DNA of 64,000 nt from NCBI RefSeq assembly GCF_024168045.1, contig NZ_CP100126.1, positions 2,327,001 through 2,391,000 of the forward strand, read 5' to 3'. The notes under the pieces were generated by a model, which was not told where the DNA came from, ran no database searches, and saw only the letters and a list, made by a program, of their open reading frames with translations. The translations under genes and the position numbers were made by a program. Position 1 is the stretch's first letter, and the number at the start of each line of letters is the position of its first letter. The stretch comes from Dorea longicatena (GTDB taxonomy: Bacteria; Bacillota; Clostridia; Lachnospirales; Lachnospiraceae). Shown here piece by piece: positions 17,640-27,237 of this stretch.

Positions 17640-18488
17640 TCAAAAATTAATCTTATCCGGATGTGAACCAGAGTTCCCGAAGTTCTCTATTTTGTCTATC
17701 TGTTCCATATCCTCCGGTAATAATGAAAAATCAAAGACTTCTGAATTTTCTTTTATCCGGGATGGTGTTACCGATTTCGATAATGGCAGCACCTGATGCT
17801 GCAGACACCAGCGAATACATATTTGTGCAACTGTTTTTCCGTATTTCTGTGCAATCTGCTGTAAATTTGGATGATTTAATACCCGTCCGTTTCCCAGCGG
17901 ACTCCATGCTTCTACCTGTATCATATTCTCTTTACAATATTTTACAGTTTCACTCTGCATCCATCCCGGATGAAATTCAATTTGATCAACCATTGGAATG
18001 ATTTCTGTCTCCATCAGAGCCTTCAGATGATGCGGCATAAAATTAGATACTCCGATTGCTCTTATCCTGCCCTCTTTATAAAGCTCCATCATTGCTTTCC
18101 ATGTAGAAATATTTATCTCTTCCCAGTTTTCAAACTGATTCACAGAAGCCGGCCAGTGTATCAGATACAAATCCAGGTAATCCGTTCCCAGGTCCTGACA
18201 TGTTTTTTCAAAAGCATGAAGTGTCTTTTCATAACCACGTTCCGTATTCCATACTTTGCTTGTGACAAACAACTGCTCCCTTGAAATTCCACTTTCCCGG
18301 ATTCCCTCTCCTACACTGGTTTCATTTCCATATGCCGCCGCTGTATCAATATGCCTATATCCCAGTTCAATTGCAGTTTTTACACTTACGGAAGCAGTCT
18401 CTCCATCCGGTGTCTTCCATGTTCCATATCCGATACACGGAATTTCTACTTTATTTCTCAACTGAAATGTATCCGTTAAACTTTTCAT
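17640..18488 (-). CDS. Aldo/keto reductase
   Basis: A 282-residue NADPH-dependent aldo/keto reductase. The catalytic tetrad is visible: Asp and Tyr in HIDTAAAYGNE, Lys in VTSKVW, and His in LIHWP. The cofactor region near the C-terminus reads PLSKSVTPSRIKEN. It is close to the 2,5-diketo-gluconate reductase/YvgN group in layout. The start has GAGGAGGAAG upstream. It is monocistronic, with no pathway genes beside it, so the physiological carbonyl substrate is unknown. Confidence 0.9.
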   Translation of the reverse strand: MKSLTDTFQLRNKVEIPCIGYGTWKTPDGETASVSVKTAIELGYRHIDTAAAYGNETSVGEGIRESGISREQLFVTSKVWNTERGYEKTLHAFEKTCQDLGTDYLDLYLIHWPASVNQFENWEEINISTWKAMMELYKEGRIRAIGVSNFMPHHLKALMETEIIPMVDQIEFHPGWMQSETVKYCKENMIQVEAWSPLGNGRVLNHPNLQQIAQKYGKTVAQICIRWCLQHQVLPLSKSVTPSRIKENSEVFDFSLLPEDMEQIDKIENFGNSGSHPDKINF

Positions 18489-18686
18489 TATATCTCTTCC
18501 TCCTCATCTAATGTTTTCTGATTGTCTGACACATACATTATTATACTATTGCCTTACTGTTTTTTCCATGCAATCCCGTCTTTACTTTATTTTTGATTCC
18601 CTGTATACTTGGAATATCAAATTGTAATATTCTTTAGATTTTCCAATCTGAAAATCCAAATATACACACGAACAGGAGGACTTCAT

Positions 18687-18950
18687 ATGTTCCGTTTATG
18701 GGGAAAAGAATTTAAAGACAATCATATGCTGCGCGACACCGTAATCTGCGATGAGACGGATGACACCAGAACGCATAAGATATTCAATGCTCTGGACTCG
18801 ATCTGTTATGAGTTCGACCTCAGCAAACCGATCTGGCTGGATCATAATATTGATGAATTCAAAAGACATGACAAGACAAGATTCTATCAGGATAACTTTG
18901 TAGATTCCATTGATTTTGATTATCTGGAGATTCATATTATTGAAGAATAA
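18687..18950 (+). CDS. Small conserved-looking hypothetical protein
   Basis: An 87-residue acidic protein starting MFRLWGKEFKDNHML. The ATG at 18687 has AACAGGAGG 7 nt upstream, a strong reason to prefer it over the open upstream frame. There is no signal peptide, membrane segment or metal motif. It reads as a compact soluble protein with many Asp, Glu and Phe. I do not recognise a family. It stands between a minus-strand aldo/keto reductase and a convergent PadR gene and ends at a hairpin terminator. Confidence 0.75.
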   Translation: MFRLWGKEFKDNHMLRDTVICDETDDTRTHKIFNALDSICYEFDLSKPIWLDHNIDEFKRHDKTRFYQDNFVDSIDFDYLEIHIIEE

Positions 18951-18956
18951 AAATCA

Positions 18957-18985
18957 CAGCCCGAGAGTTTTTTGCTCCGGGCTGT
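18957..18985. terminator. Terminator between the small ORF and PadR gene
   Basis: ACAGCCCG pairs with CGGGCTGT around a loop containing six T. It lies between convergent genes. Confidence 0.6.
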
Positions 18986-19011
18986 ATAACTATAATTCTA
19001 TTTTCTGTAAT

Positions 19012-19341
19012 TTATACTGTCTGACATAGTACGTCATTCATTGCATTTCTATACGCATTCCATTCTTCGATCATTCTTTCCAGATATTTTTTTCCATTGA
19101 CTGTAATGCAATAATATTTACGTAATTTTCCGTTAACTTCCTGATTATAAGATTCCAAATATCCCGACTGTACCATTCCATGCAGCATTGGATACAAAGC
19201 ACCGACTTTAAGTTCAAAAATATTATTCGATTTTTTTGCCAAAGCATCAATCATCTCATACCCGTACATATCCTTTTCTGACAAAAGTTTTAAAACCAGC
19301 ATTGCTGAATTACCAGAAACCATGTTTTTATTAACTTTCAT
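19012..19341 (-). CDS. PadR family transcriptional regulator
   Basis: A 109-residue winged-helix protein with PadR hallmarks: NSAMLVLKLLSEKDMYGYEMIDAL at the start and ELKVGALYPMLHGMVQSGYLESY in the wing region. The ATG at 19341 has GAGGAG 8 nt upstream; the longer upstream frame is unlikely. It is the last gene of an AT-rich cluster (membrane protein, ABC permease, ATPase, PadR) and probably represses that cluster, responding to a cationic peptide or drug (inference from PadR-ABC pairs). Confidence 0.87.
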   Translation of the reverse strand: MKVNKNMVSGNSAMLVLKLLSEKDMYGYEMIDALAKKSNNIFELKVGALYPMLHGMVQSGYLESYNQEVNGKLRKYYCITVNGKKYLERMIEEWNAYRNAMNDVLCQTV

Positions 19342-19425
19342 GCTTTCACTCCTCACTAGCGTTAACATACTCACCAATTATTTTATAATACCTTAACCCT
19401 AATCATTTTTCAACCTGCTTCCATT

Positions 19426-20187
19426 TTATATCTGAACCATTTTATTTAAAATTTTTTCATAATATTTTTCATTTGATTCTTTCTTTATCAGAGAGTCCAA
19501 TATTACTCCATCTTTTAGAAAAAGTGTTCTTTTCCCATAACTTGCCATTTTAGGATCATGTGTTACCATTACTACAGTTTTATTTAATGTTTCATTAATA
19601 TGAACCAATGTCTTTATCACCTGCAAAGAAGTATTTGAATCAAGATTTCCAGTTGGTTCATCAGCCAGTATCAATTCAGGATTTTCTATCATTGCTCTAC
19701 AAATAGCCGTTCTTTGTTTTTCACCACCTGACAATTCATATGGATATTTATCCAATAAGTTGGATATACCAAATTCAGCAGCTATCTTTCTAACAGATTT
19801 AATACCTTCTTTTAAATCATTTTCATTCAAAATCAATGGCAGCATAATATTGTCTTTTACGGTGAGACTATTCATCAAATAATAATCTTGAAATACAAAT
19901 GCAATCTCTGTTCTTCGTATCCTGGCAAGATTTTCTCCATATATTTCCTGTATGTTTTTCCCTTTATATAGCACAGTTCCTTTACTCGGTTCGTTAAGCA
20001 TTCCAATGATTTTCAAAAGTGTGGTTTTTCCACATCCTGAACTTCCCATGATACTTATGAATTCCCCTTTATGAACTTGAAAGGATATTCCTTTTAAAAC
20101 AGAATAAATATTTTCTTTTCCTTCTTGCGTTGTCGTATTGTAATTTTTTTCAACCCTTCTAACATCCAATACAATATTACTGCTCAT
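19426..20187 (-). CDS. ABC transporter ATP-binding protein (MacB/LolD type)
   Basis: A 253-residue ATPase with Walker A GSSGCGKTT, signature LSGGEKQRTAICRA, Walker B LILADEPTGNLDS and switch VTHD. The ATG at 20187 has AAAGGAG upstream and overlaps the permease stop by 11 bp, so the two are translationally coupled. The class fits exporters or peptide-detoxification systems with FtsX-like permeases. Base composition is clearly more AT-rich than the surroundings. Confidence 0.93.
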   Translation of the reverse strand: MSSNIVLDVRRVEKNYNTTTQEGKENIYSVLKGISFQVHKGEFISIMGSSGCGKTTLLKIIGMLNEPSKGTVLYKGKNIQEIYGENLARIRRTEIAFVFQDYYLMNSLTVKDNIMLPLILNENDLKEGIKSVRKIAAEFGISNLLDKYPYELSGGEKQRTAICRAMIENPELILADEPTGNLDSNTSLQVIKTLVHINETLNKTVVMVTHDPKMASYGKRTLFLKDGVILDSLIKKESNEKYYEKILNKMVQI

Positions 20188-22159
20188 TTTGAATGCTCCT
20201 TTCAATCTGTTTATAAACATTACTTGCCATACCATATACCATGAAATGGATGACTATTGTCAATACAACAACTACCAGCAAACTTTCTCCTATATAACGT
20301 ATCGTCCAATATGTGTTCAAATCCTTATACAATATTTTTATCAAAACCATAATACCCGCAAACGGTATACTACTTATACATGCAATTTCTGTTGTTAGTA
20401 ATATTTCCCGCTTTAAATGGCTTTTTATTTTCATCTTATCCATTCCCTGCCGGTAAAAGAACGTATACTTCCATCTCATTTTATTTTTATAGCTTGCAAT
20501 ATTATTGTACAAAGTAAATATAATACAAATAACCAATGTAATAATGTTAATTATCATTGCACTTACTTTTAACATATTTGCTTCTTGTTCCTCTACGATC
20601 AGTTCTTTCTTCTCATAAATCAGATTGCCATATTTATAATCGAAAAAATTCACCTGTGAATTTTTCTCTGCATATTTATATATATCATTTACTACCCGGC
20701 TATAATTCTGTGGAATATTGATTGCAACTGTTAAATCAGATCCTCTGGCCGTTTTACTGATTCTTTCATATTCTTCATCTGAAAATACAATAATCTCTTC
20801 AAAAACATTTCCTTTTATTCCGCTTTCTTCTAATTGTCTGCTTTTAAAATTACCGGTTATAATTCTATTTGTAGTACCAACAATCCTATAATCTCGTATA
20901 AATTGATTACTGGGCATAACCCGCATCGTGTACACCCAAATATCTGCATCCGAATTTCCTATATATAATCTCGGTTCTTTTTTCCCATAATCTATTCCAA
21001 GTGTTCCGTATTCCGCTTTATTTCGTTGATATACAACATATATTTCATGATTATGCAATTTCAGTTTTTCACCTGTAAGTTTCTGATATTCTGAAGCTGA
21101 TATTCCTGTATGTTCTCCATAGTCACCTGATGTAACCCTTATATCCGGAATACATTTGACTTCAATTCCATATTTCTTTTCCAATTGGTTTAAAAAATCT
21201 TTATCGGTTTTATTTGCTCCCCATACCAGATCATACGGATAATTATCTTTTTGTACAATGGGCAGCGTATTAATAATTTCAAAGGAAAACGTGAATATAA
21301 CAATATATATAAACACTCCTACTATATACGAGATATTAATATGCCTGTAAAAATTGCCACACCAGTCATCTATCCAGAGAATTTTCTTATAATACCCTTT
21401 TCCTCTTTCAAAACGCTTTATAAAATAAGCACCATAAAAATATAAAAAGAGTAATATTGTAATAACTGCCAACAAGGTTGGAATCGTATTACCGCTTTTA
21501 CCCCAGTATGTCATAATGGATATAATCGTAATTCCAGCCATAATAATTGTCACAAAGCACATTTTAATATTTACCTTTGTTCTTTGTCTTGTCTCACTTT
21601 CATTACTGATAAGATAATCAATTCCCAGACATGAGATTGCCTGATCACAAACAATAAATCCCATTCCAAAAATCAAAAAACTGATAATTAATGTAAGTTT
21701 CAGCGGAGTCTCACCATATTGAATATGTCCCTTTATATTGGCAAAAAAATATTCTAAAATAATTTTTAAGCCCTTTGATTCATAAATTCCTAATACGATT
21801 CCTAATATCATACTGAATCCAACAATTCCCAGATATTCGAACAAAATAAATCTGTATTTATGCTTTCTTTTCATTCCGAATACAGTTAACGTTTTGTATA
21901 TAACGGCCCTTTTTCTTATGTATCCGCTCAACAGTAAGATCAGCAGGATCAACAGTAAACCATATGGAATAAGAAATTCTTTTTCTACTTCCATGATCAA
22001 ATATGTCATTTGAGGGATGGATCCTGTTGATATGTATGAAAGACAGCCACCCACTGCTGTCGAAAAATATATTAATGAAATAATCCAGCTACATCCTAAA
22101 ACTGTTCGAATATAATCATTCTTATTTTCTCTTAATATATCTCGAAACAACCTGTTCAT
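20177..22159 (-). CDS. FtsX-like ABC transporter permease
   Basis: A 660-residue membrane protein. Hydrophobic segments cluster at the N-terminus, middle and C-terminus, with a large soluble domain at about residues 310-520, the layout of BceB/MacB-like permeases. The start at 22159 follows GGGGGAAG; an open frame 24 codons upstream lacks a site. Identification as FtsX-like rests on topology and the partner ATPase, since the sequence itself is divergent. A role in peptide antibiotic sensing or export is possible, but no two-component genes are adjacent. Confidence 0.82.
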   Translation of the reverse strand: MNRLFRDILRENKNDYIRTVLGCSWIISLIYFSTAVGGCLSYISTGSIPQMTYLIMEVEKEFLIPYGLLLILLILLLSGYIRKRAVIYKTLTVFGMKRKHKYRFILFEYLGIVGFSMILGIVLGIYESKGLKIILEYFFANIKGHIQYGETPLKLTLIISFLIFGMGFIVCDQAISCLGIDYLISNESETRQRTKVNIKMCFVTIIMAGITIISIMTYWGKSGNTIPTLLAVITILLFLYFYGAYFIKRFERGKGYYKKILWIDDWCGNFYRHINISYIVGVFIYIVIFTFSFEIINTLPIVQKDNYPYDLVWGANKTDKDFLNQLEKKYGIEVKCIPDIRVTSGDYGEHTGISASEYQKLTGEKLKLHNHEIYVVYQRNKAEYGTLGIDYGKKEPRLYIGNSDADIWVYTMRVMPSNQFIRDYRIVGTTNRIITGNFKSRQLEESGIKGNVFEEIIVFSDEEYERISKTARGSDLTVAINIPQNYSRVVNDIYKYAEKNSQVNFFDYKYGNLIYEKKELIVEEQEANMLKVSAMIINIITLVICIIFTLYNNIASYKNKMRWKYTFFYRQGMDKMKIKSHLKREILLTTEIACISSIPFAGIMVLIKILYKDLNTYWTIRYIGESLLVVVVLTIVIHFMVYGMASNVYKQIERSIQNEQ

Positions 22160-22191
22160 ACTTCTTCCCCCCATCCCTCTTCGAATTATAA

Positions 22192-22515
22192 TTATAAGAA
22201 TAATCTGTATACTGCAAAAAAGATAACACACATTATTTTTATTAAAAATGAAATTCCAGTCATTCCTTCTGCAATCATTGATTCTTTATTTCTTGCACGT
22301 CCCACCGCACATATAATATTCAATACTAAAAACATACAACAACATACCGCACCAACAACAATTAATGTATTAGCCGTTCCTATGCCTCCCTCCTCGTCTA
22401 TTAGTCTCTGCAGATCAGAGTGCAACATAATATTAATTCTCCACATGCACAATATAATTCCCGCAATATTAAATGGAATATCAATCATTAAAATAGCATT
22501 TCCTAATTTCTTCAT
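22192..22515 (-). CDS. Small membrane protein of the ABC/PadR cluster
   Basis: A 107-residue protein with three clear hydrophobic segments (about residues 8-27, 48-70 and 83-105) and a Cys-rich stretch GAVCCCMF. AAGGAGG precedes the ATG. It lies 32 bp upstream of the permease on the same strand, so it is probably the first gene of the operon. I do not recognise the family. Confidence 0.75.
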   Translation of the reverse strand: MKKLGNAILMIDIPFNIAGIILCMWRINIMLHSDLQRLIDEEGGIGTANTLIVVGAVCCCMFLVLNIICAVGRARNKESMIAEGMTGISFLIKIMCVIFFAVYRLFL

Positions 22516-22901
22516 AATTTAATGCCTCCTTACTTTTTAACAACAGAAAGACTGTAACATCTATTTTCCTAATGTTATCTTTATACTTCTCAGCTCCTTT
22601 CCGATTCAATTGTGTATGTTACAATTACTTCTTTTGTTTTTATTATCTATTTTGAATATATATCTTTTTTCGATATATGTCAATATTTTAATTATATATT
22701 TTTACATTATATATAACAATTTAACACTCATCATTTGTACATAATTATTATCTTTCCTGCTCTTCCTCTATATACAGAAAACCTACTACCTGCACTTCTT
22801 TCGAACATATGACAAGAAAAAAGAAGATGTCTAGCAATCTGCCTTACACCTTCTTCTTTCATTGTAATTTTATATTTTATTTATTATAAAAATCTTATTC
22901 C
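22516..22901. other. AT-rich intergenic region between two ABC clusters
   Basis: This 386-bp stretch has no convincing gene. It holds a possible minus-strand promoter for the small membrane protein operon (TTGAAT at 22609-22604, 18-bp spacer, TATAAA at 22585-22580). At its other end is the terminator of the upstream MacB-like permease at about 22818-22859. The middle part is very AT-rich. Confidence 0.6.
22818..22859 (-). terminator. Terminator of the MacB-like cluster
   Basis: On the minus strand AAGAAGGTGT pairs with ACATCTTCTT (one wobble/mismatch), followed by TTTT. Confidence 0.7.
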
Positions 22902-24329
22902 CTATTCATTCCTGATCGCGGCAAGTGGACTCAGCTTCATTGCCCGTTTCGCCGGGAAATATCCCGCCAGCACTCCGACCAGCACTGCAAATACCATGGA
23001 CATCAGCACAAGCCACCACGGAATATAAGATATCGTGCTGTCTGTTCCCATCGACATAGCACCGCTGCTTCCAACAATTATATTAATGGCTACTGACATT
23101 ACGAAGCTTAGAATATTTCCGGCAATTCCTCCGAGAAGACCTATAAACGCTGCTTCCAGCAGGAACATTTCCCGGATATTCCTAAGACTGCATCCAAGTA
23201 CCTTCATCACACCGATTTCCTTTGTCCGTTCATAAATGGACATCATCATCGTATTTGCAATTCCGATTGCAGCTACCAGTAATGACACCGCACCAATACC
23301 TCCGAGCACCGCCTGTACAATCGCGAACTGACTCTTCATACTGTCCAGATATTCCGCATTAGTCTCAACATTATATCCCATATTACGGATTACATCAGCG
23401 ACCTCATTCACGTGATCTATATCGTCTGCTTTCACTTTTAATGACGTATAATAGAAGCCTTTTAATGCCTTTCCAGCTTTGGTCTTCGGCTGTCCCGGAA
23501 TGACTTTGCCTGCATATTCTTTCCGCAATAACTGCTTTAAAGTCTCCAGGTCACAAAATACACTGTCATAATTATTGGAATAGTCATCCAGGCCGCCATT
23601 TATCACACCGCTTGCCCTTACTACATATTTTTGGACAGGTTTTGTCTGCCCGGTTCCGGAATCTGACTGGCTCCCTGCCCCTGCTGTTCTGTCTGCACTG
23701 TCTCCAAAGGCTGCGCTGCTGTCACTATTGTAATTCTCTGTATCCGTGATCATGAAAAGAGAATCTTTCATCAGATTGATATTCGGGACTTTCCCGGTAT
23801 CATAATATCCGTTGCCGCTTCCTGTTTCATAAAAATCAGTGATCACGCCATTTCCGAATATCAGCTCCAGATGTCCTGTTCCGGTCTTTGGGAGCGTTCC
23901 ATCTCCAAGATCCATATTTAGGGATTTCAGGCCTTCCGGTGTCATTCCTTGCAACTGGACATACGCCATATAGGAGCCTTTCAGCAGGATCACCGAAGTC
24001 TCATAGATTGGTGCAGCTAATTTCACATGATCCATTTTACTGATCTTTTCAACCAACTGGTCATCTATCCTTTTTTCTGTCTCCTGTCCTGATCCCATAC
24101 TTTCTGTCGTCATACCGTCACTGTTGTCCGATCCGGTCACAGTGATACTGGTCAGACCTCCCGACTGTTCCACTTCCTTATAAAGGGACTGCTGCATACC
24201 AAGTCCGAGTGAGATCATCACTACAATCGAAGCTGTACCGATCAACACACCAAGGACCGTCAGAAATGTACGGAGTTTCCTTCTCCGCAGACTATTGATG
24301 CTCATCCTCAGAAGATCGTTCCAGTTCAT
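22902..24329 (-). CDS. MacB-like ABC transporter permease (FtsX domain)
   Basis: A 475-residue permease with an N-terminal membrane helix (LRTFLTVLGVLIGTASIVVMIS), a large extracytoplasmic domain to about residue 330, and three C-terminal helices with the FtsX motif IGVMKVLGCS...F.LEAAFIGLLGG. The ATG at 24329 is 7 nt after GAGGAGGAG and lies inside the end of the preceding gene (38-bp overlap), so it is coupled. With the secreted-type protein and ATPase upstream it forms a three-gene tripartite-like exporter. Confidence 0.92.
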   Translation of the reverse strand: MNWNDLLRMSINSLRRRKLRTFLTVLGVLIGTASIVVMISLGLGMQQSLYKEVEQSGGLTSITVTGSDNSDGMTTESMGSGQETEKRIDDQLVEKISKMDHVKLAAPIYETSVILLKGSYMAYVQLQGMTPEGLKSLNMDLGDGTLPKTGTGHLELIFGNGVITDFYETGSGNGYYDTGKVPNINLMKDSLFMITDTENYNSDSSAAFGDSADRTAGAGSQSDSGTGQTKPVQKYVVRASGVINGGLDDYSNNYDSVFCDLETLKQLLRKEYAGKVIPGQPKTKAGKALKGFYYTSLKVKADDIDHVNEVADVIRNMGYNVETNAEYLDSMKSQFAIVQAVLGGIGAVSLLVAAIGIANTMMMSIYERTKEIGVMKVLGCSLRNIREMFLLEAAFIGLLGGIAGNILSFVMSVAINIIVGSSGAMSMGTDSTISYIPWWLVLMSMVFAVLVGVLAGYFPAKRAMKLSPLAAIRNE

Positions 24330-25866
24330 CCAATAACTCCTCCTCTTCAATCTCTGCCAGCTGTTTCTTTTTGCGCTTCTTAAGTATTACGACTGCTGCC
24401 ACCACTGCAATGACCACTGCTGCGATTACAACCGGAATTACAGGAAAACTTTTCTGTGTCTCCTCCGGCATATCGGAAGCTGCCGCCTCATCATCATCCA
24501 CTTTTTCTGTCACTTCCAGATTCAGATCTTTCGTGGTTGTTGAAATGTTTCCCGATTCATCTTCATAACTAAGTGTCATCGTTACCTTCGCCGGACCATC
24601 CGATATTTTCTTTCCTTCCAGCATGGCATCAATCGAACCGGTTGCACCGGATTCTATATTTCCAATAAATACTTCCGACTTTTTGATATTCTTTCCTTCA
24701 AATGTAGCTTTTACATTATAGAGCTTGATCCGTCCCAGATTATAAAGACTACACATCACATTTGCTTCTTCACCGACAGCAACGCTCTGCGGACTGATCT
24801 CAAAATCGCTGATTTCAAATCTTGCATCCTGCTTCACCGGAATAGAGATACTTGACGATCCTTCTACCTGCGTAGCATTCGGATCTTCATATTTCATGGA
24901 AAGTTCCATATTGTATGGCTTCTGAAGAAGATCTGATTTTGCATTCAGTTCGATACTAATATCGGCTGTTCCATTCGGAGCAATGCTGTCCAGATAGATG
25001 GAGCTTGCACCGGATGATGGAAGGAATGCCGGTGATGTCGTCTGTTCATCGCTGACTTCTGTCGGTGCTGAAAGATCGAACAGCATATTGCTGACTTTCA
25101 TCCTGGATGTATTTTTCAGATGGATCGTTAACTTGAAATTACTGCCCGCACGGACTTCTGCCGGATCGGTTGTAAATCCGGTTACGATCACACGCGGAAC
25201 AGAACCATTTCCCGAAGCTGCACCTCCATCCGTACTTCCACCGGCTCCTCCGCTGTAAGCTGCTTCTCCGTTACTGTAACCGCCGGCATCCGGTATCTGG
25301 TAAGATGTGTCAGAACCACTGCCTGCTCCATTGCCTTTTCCTGTATCCTTGCCGTCATCTGTATCTTTGTTGTCTTTATTATCCTGTGTGTCTTTCTGTA
25401 CCGGCTTTGCTGTGGTATTCACATAGAACTGCTTTTCTGCTTCTTCCTGTCCGTCTGCCGTAACCTTGAACTTTAAAGTATAGCGTGAAGTCTGAACATC
25501 TTCTCTCTGAGTAAAATCAAACGCCACATCTTTTGATTTTCCGTTTTCCAGGGTTCCAATGTTCTGCTGGTAACTCTGCATCTCTGTTTTGAATGGCCAT
25601 ACATCATTGTCATCTCCAAGATCCGGTGTTACCGTTACATTATTCATCGGATTCCCCGAATGATTCGTTACAGTAAATGTCCATGTCTTCTTTTCTCCCG
25701 CTTTATACGTCAGCACCTTATTGTCTTTTGACTCGATCGTAATTCCTGTTGCAGCCTGTACCATCTGCGGATGCAGCATAGTTGTCATCATGATCACTGC
25801 CAGAAAGGCAACAATGATTCTTTTCAAGCAATTATTTCCTGTCTCTTTCTGTATTCGTTTCTGCAT
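24292..25866 (-). CDS. Secreted, membrane-anchored CARDB/NEW3-like protein, partner of the ABC exporter
   Basis: A 524-residue protein with an N-terminal signal peptide (hydrophobic stretch about residues 17-34, likely cleavage near MVQA-A). Three immunoglobulin-like domains of the CARDB/NEW3 kind follow, and a Gly/Ser/Asp-rich linker at about residues 165-225. A C-terminal membrane helix (about residues 470-495) is followed by a KKRKKK stop-transfer and a Glu-rich tail. It overlaps both the upstream ATPase and the downstream permease. It probably plays the adaptor role that MacA plays in Gram-negative systems, but this is inference. Confidence 0.82.
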   Translation of the reverse strand: MQKRIQKETGNNCLKRIIVAFLAVIMMTTMLHPQMVQAATGITIESKDNKVLTYKAGEKKTWTFTVTNHSGNPMNNVTVTPDLGDDNDVWPFKTEMQSYQQNIGTLENGKSKDVAFDFTQREDVQTSRYTLKFKVTADGQEEAEKQFYVNTTAKPVQKDTQDNKDNKDTDDGKDTGKGNGAGSGSDTSYQIPDAGGYSNGEAAYSGGAGGSTDGGAASGNGSVPRVIVTGFTTDPAEVRAGSNFKLTIHLKNTSRMKVSNMLFDLSAPTEVSDEQTTSPAFLPSSGASSIYLDSIAPNGTADISIELNAKSDLLQKPYNMELSMKYEDPNATQVEGSSSISIPVKQDARFEISDFEISPQSVAVGEEANVMCSLYNLGRIKLYNVKATFEGKNIKKSEVFIGNIESGATGSIDAMLEGKKISDGPAKVTMTLSYEDESGNISTTTKDLNLEVTEKVDDDEAAASDMPEETQKSFPVIPVVIAAVVIAVVAAVVILKKRKKKQLAEIEEEELLDELERSSEDEHQ

Positions 25867-26584
25867 GTCTTCCTCCCTCTTCTTTCCCTTTTTTCCATCG
25901 GTTATCTTCTATCTTAATGATCCTGCCGTCCCGGATATGAAATACCCTGTCCGCATAAGTTGCCAGATGATCATCATGTGTGACCATGACCAGTGTCTTC
26001 TTCTGCTCTCTGACCACCCGCTGCATCAGTTCCATGACTTCTTCCGATGTATGGGAATCCAAATTTCCTGTCGGCTCATCGGCAAATATAATATCCGGAT
26101 CTACTACCAGTGCCCTGGCAACTCCCACTCTCTGCTGCTGTCCGCCCGACATCTGGTTCGGCAGATGCTTCTTATGCTTTCCAAGTTTTACCAGATCTAA
26201 CATCTCATTGGCTTTTCGTACTCTTACATCTCTTGGAACGCCGCGGAAGCTAAGCGGCAATGCTACATTTTCCACCGCATTCAACGTTCCCATCAGATGA
26301 AATGACTGAAAGATGAATCCCACATGATCCCGCCGGAATGTCACCAATTGTTCTTCATTTAACTTTTCAATATGCTTTCCCGCAATGATGACCTCTCCCT
26401 TTGTCGGTTTTTCCAGCCCCGCCAGCATATTCAGAAGTGTTGATTTACCGGAACCGGAGGTCCCGACAATTGCGCAAAACTCTCCTTCATATATCTCAAA
26501 ATCCACACCATCCAGTGCGCGTACAAACTCATCACCAACACGGTACAGCTTGTATAGATTCCTGACTTCAATTACCTTCCTCAT
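25832..26584 (-). CDS. ABC transporter ATP-binding protein (MacB/LolD type)
   Basis: A 250-residue ATPase with Walker A GTSGSGKST, Q-loop FIFQSFHLM, signature MSGGQQQRVGVARAL, Walker B IIFADEPTGNLDS and VTHDDH. It is the first gene of the three-gene cluster with the CARDB-like protein and FtsX-like permease. The overlap of 35 bp with the next gene implies coupled translation. The substrate is unknown. Confidence 0.94.
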   Translation of the reverse strand: MRKVIEVRNLYKLYRVGDEFVRALDGVDFEIYEGEFCAIVGTSGSGKSTLLNMLAGLEKPTKGEVIIAGKHIEKLNEEQLVTFRRDHVGFIFQSFHLMGTLNAVENVALPLSFRGVPRDVRVRKANEMLDLVKLGKHKKHLPNQMSGGQQQRVGVARALVVDPDIIFADEPTGNLDSHTSEEVMELMQRVVREQKKTLVMVTHDDHLATYADRVFHIRDGRIIKIEDNRWKKGKEEGGRHAETNTERDRK

Positions 26585-26803
26585 ACTCCTCCTCTCTGTC
26601 GTTTTTCAGACTTTTCAGAATATGGATTCATTTTACTATAAAAATATAAAGACTTCCTCTTATAAATTATGAAGATTTTCTTAATACCTCCGACCGTTCA
26701 GATAATATTTCTCATTTATGCCGTTTAAATTCTTGCGCCATATCAAACGTATTATATTTTATACAATTTTCGCTAAGATTTTCCGTGCATATTATTTCAG
26801 AAG

Positions 26804-26865
26804 TGGTATAATTGGTAGGACAATTTCACCAAAGTAAAGTGGATATCTTATGATTCACAAGATAT
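26804..26865 (+). promoter_or_regulatory. Extended -10 promoter and inverted repeat upstream of lrgA
   Basis: An extended -10 (TGGTATAAT, 26804-26812) without a good -35 box. It is followed by the inverted repeat ATATCTT (26843-26849) and AAGATAT (26859-26865) just before the ribosome binding site. This could be an operator or leader hairpin. Confidence 0.45.
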
Positions 26866-26877
26866 AGGGAGGAACAC

Positions 26878-27237
26878 ATGAAGTTTGTAAGACAATTTAT
26901 GATCATCCTGGCGATCTCATTCGTCGGAGAACTGTTGCACGCATTACTGCCGCTCCCGGTTCCGGCCAGCATCTACGGCCTCGTTCTTATGCTGATCGGT
27001 TTACAGACCGGTATACTTCCACTCAATGCAGTAAATGAAGCCGGAGGATTTCTGATTGAAATCATGCCAATGCTTTTTATCCCTGCCGGAGTCGGACTTA
27101 TGGTTTCCTGGGGTGCTTTAAAGCCAGTCATCATTCCGATCAGTATTATTATCGTCGTTACAACCATCCTTGTTATGGCCGTAAGCGGACGTATTGCACA
27201 GTTTATCTTAAAGAAAGAGGACAAAAAACATGAGTAA
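26878..27237 (+). CDS. lrgA: CidA/LrgA family holin-like protein
   Basis: A 119-residue membrane protein with four hydrophobic helices and the family pattern FVGELLHALLPLPVPASIYGLVLM near the N-terminus. The LrgA/CidA family has been linked to murein hydrolase export and, in several bacteria, to pyruvate or other short-acid transport together with LrgB. AGGGAGG precedes the ATG. It overlaps lrgB by 8 bp. Confidence 0.9.
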   Translation: MKFVRQFMIILAISFVGELLHALLPLPVPASIYGLVLMLIGLQTGILPLNAVNEAGGFLIEIMPMLFIPAGVGLMVSWGALKPVIIPISIIIVVTTILVMAVSGRIAQFILKKEDKKHE

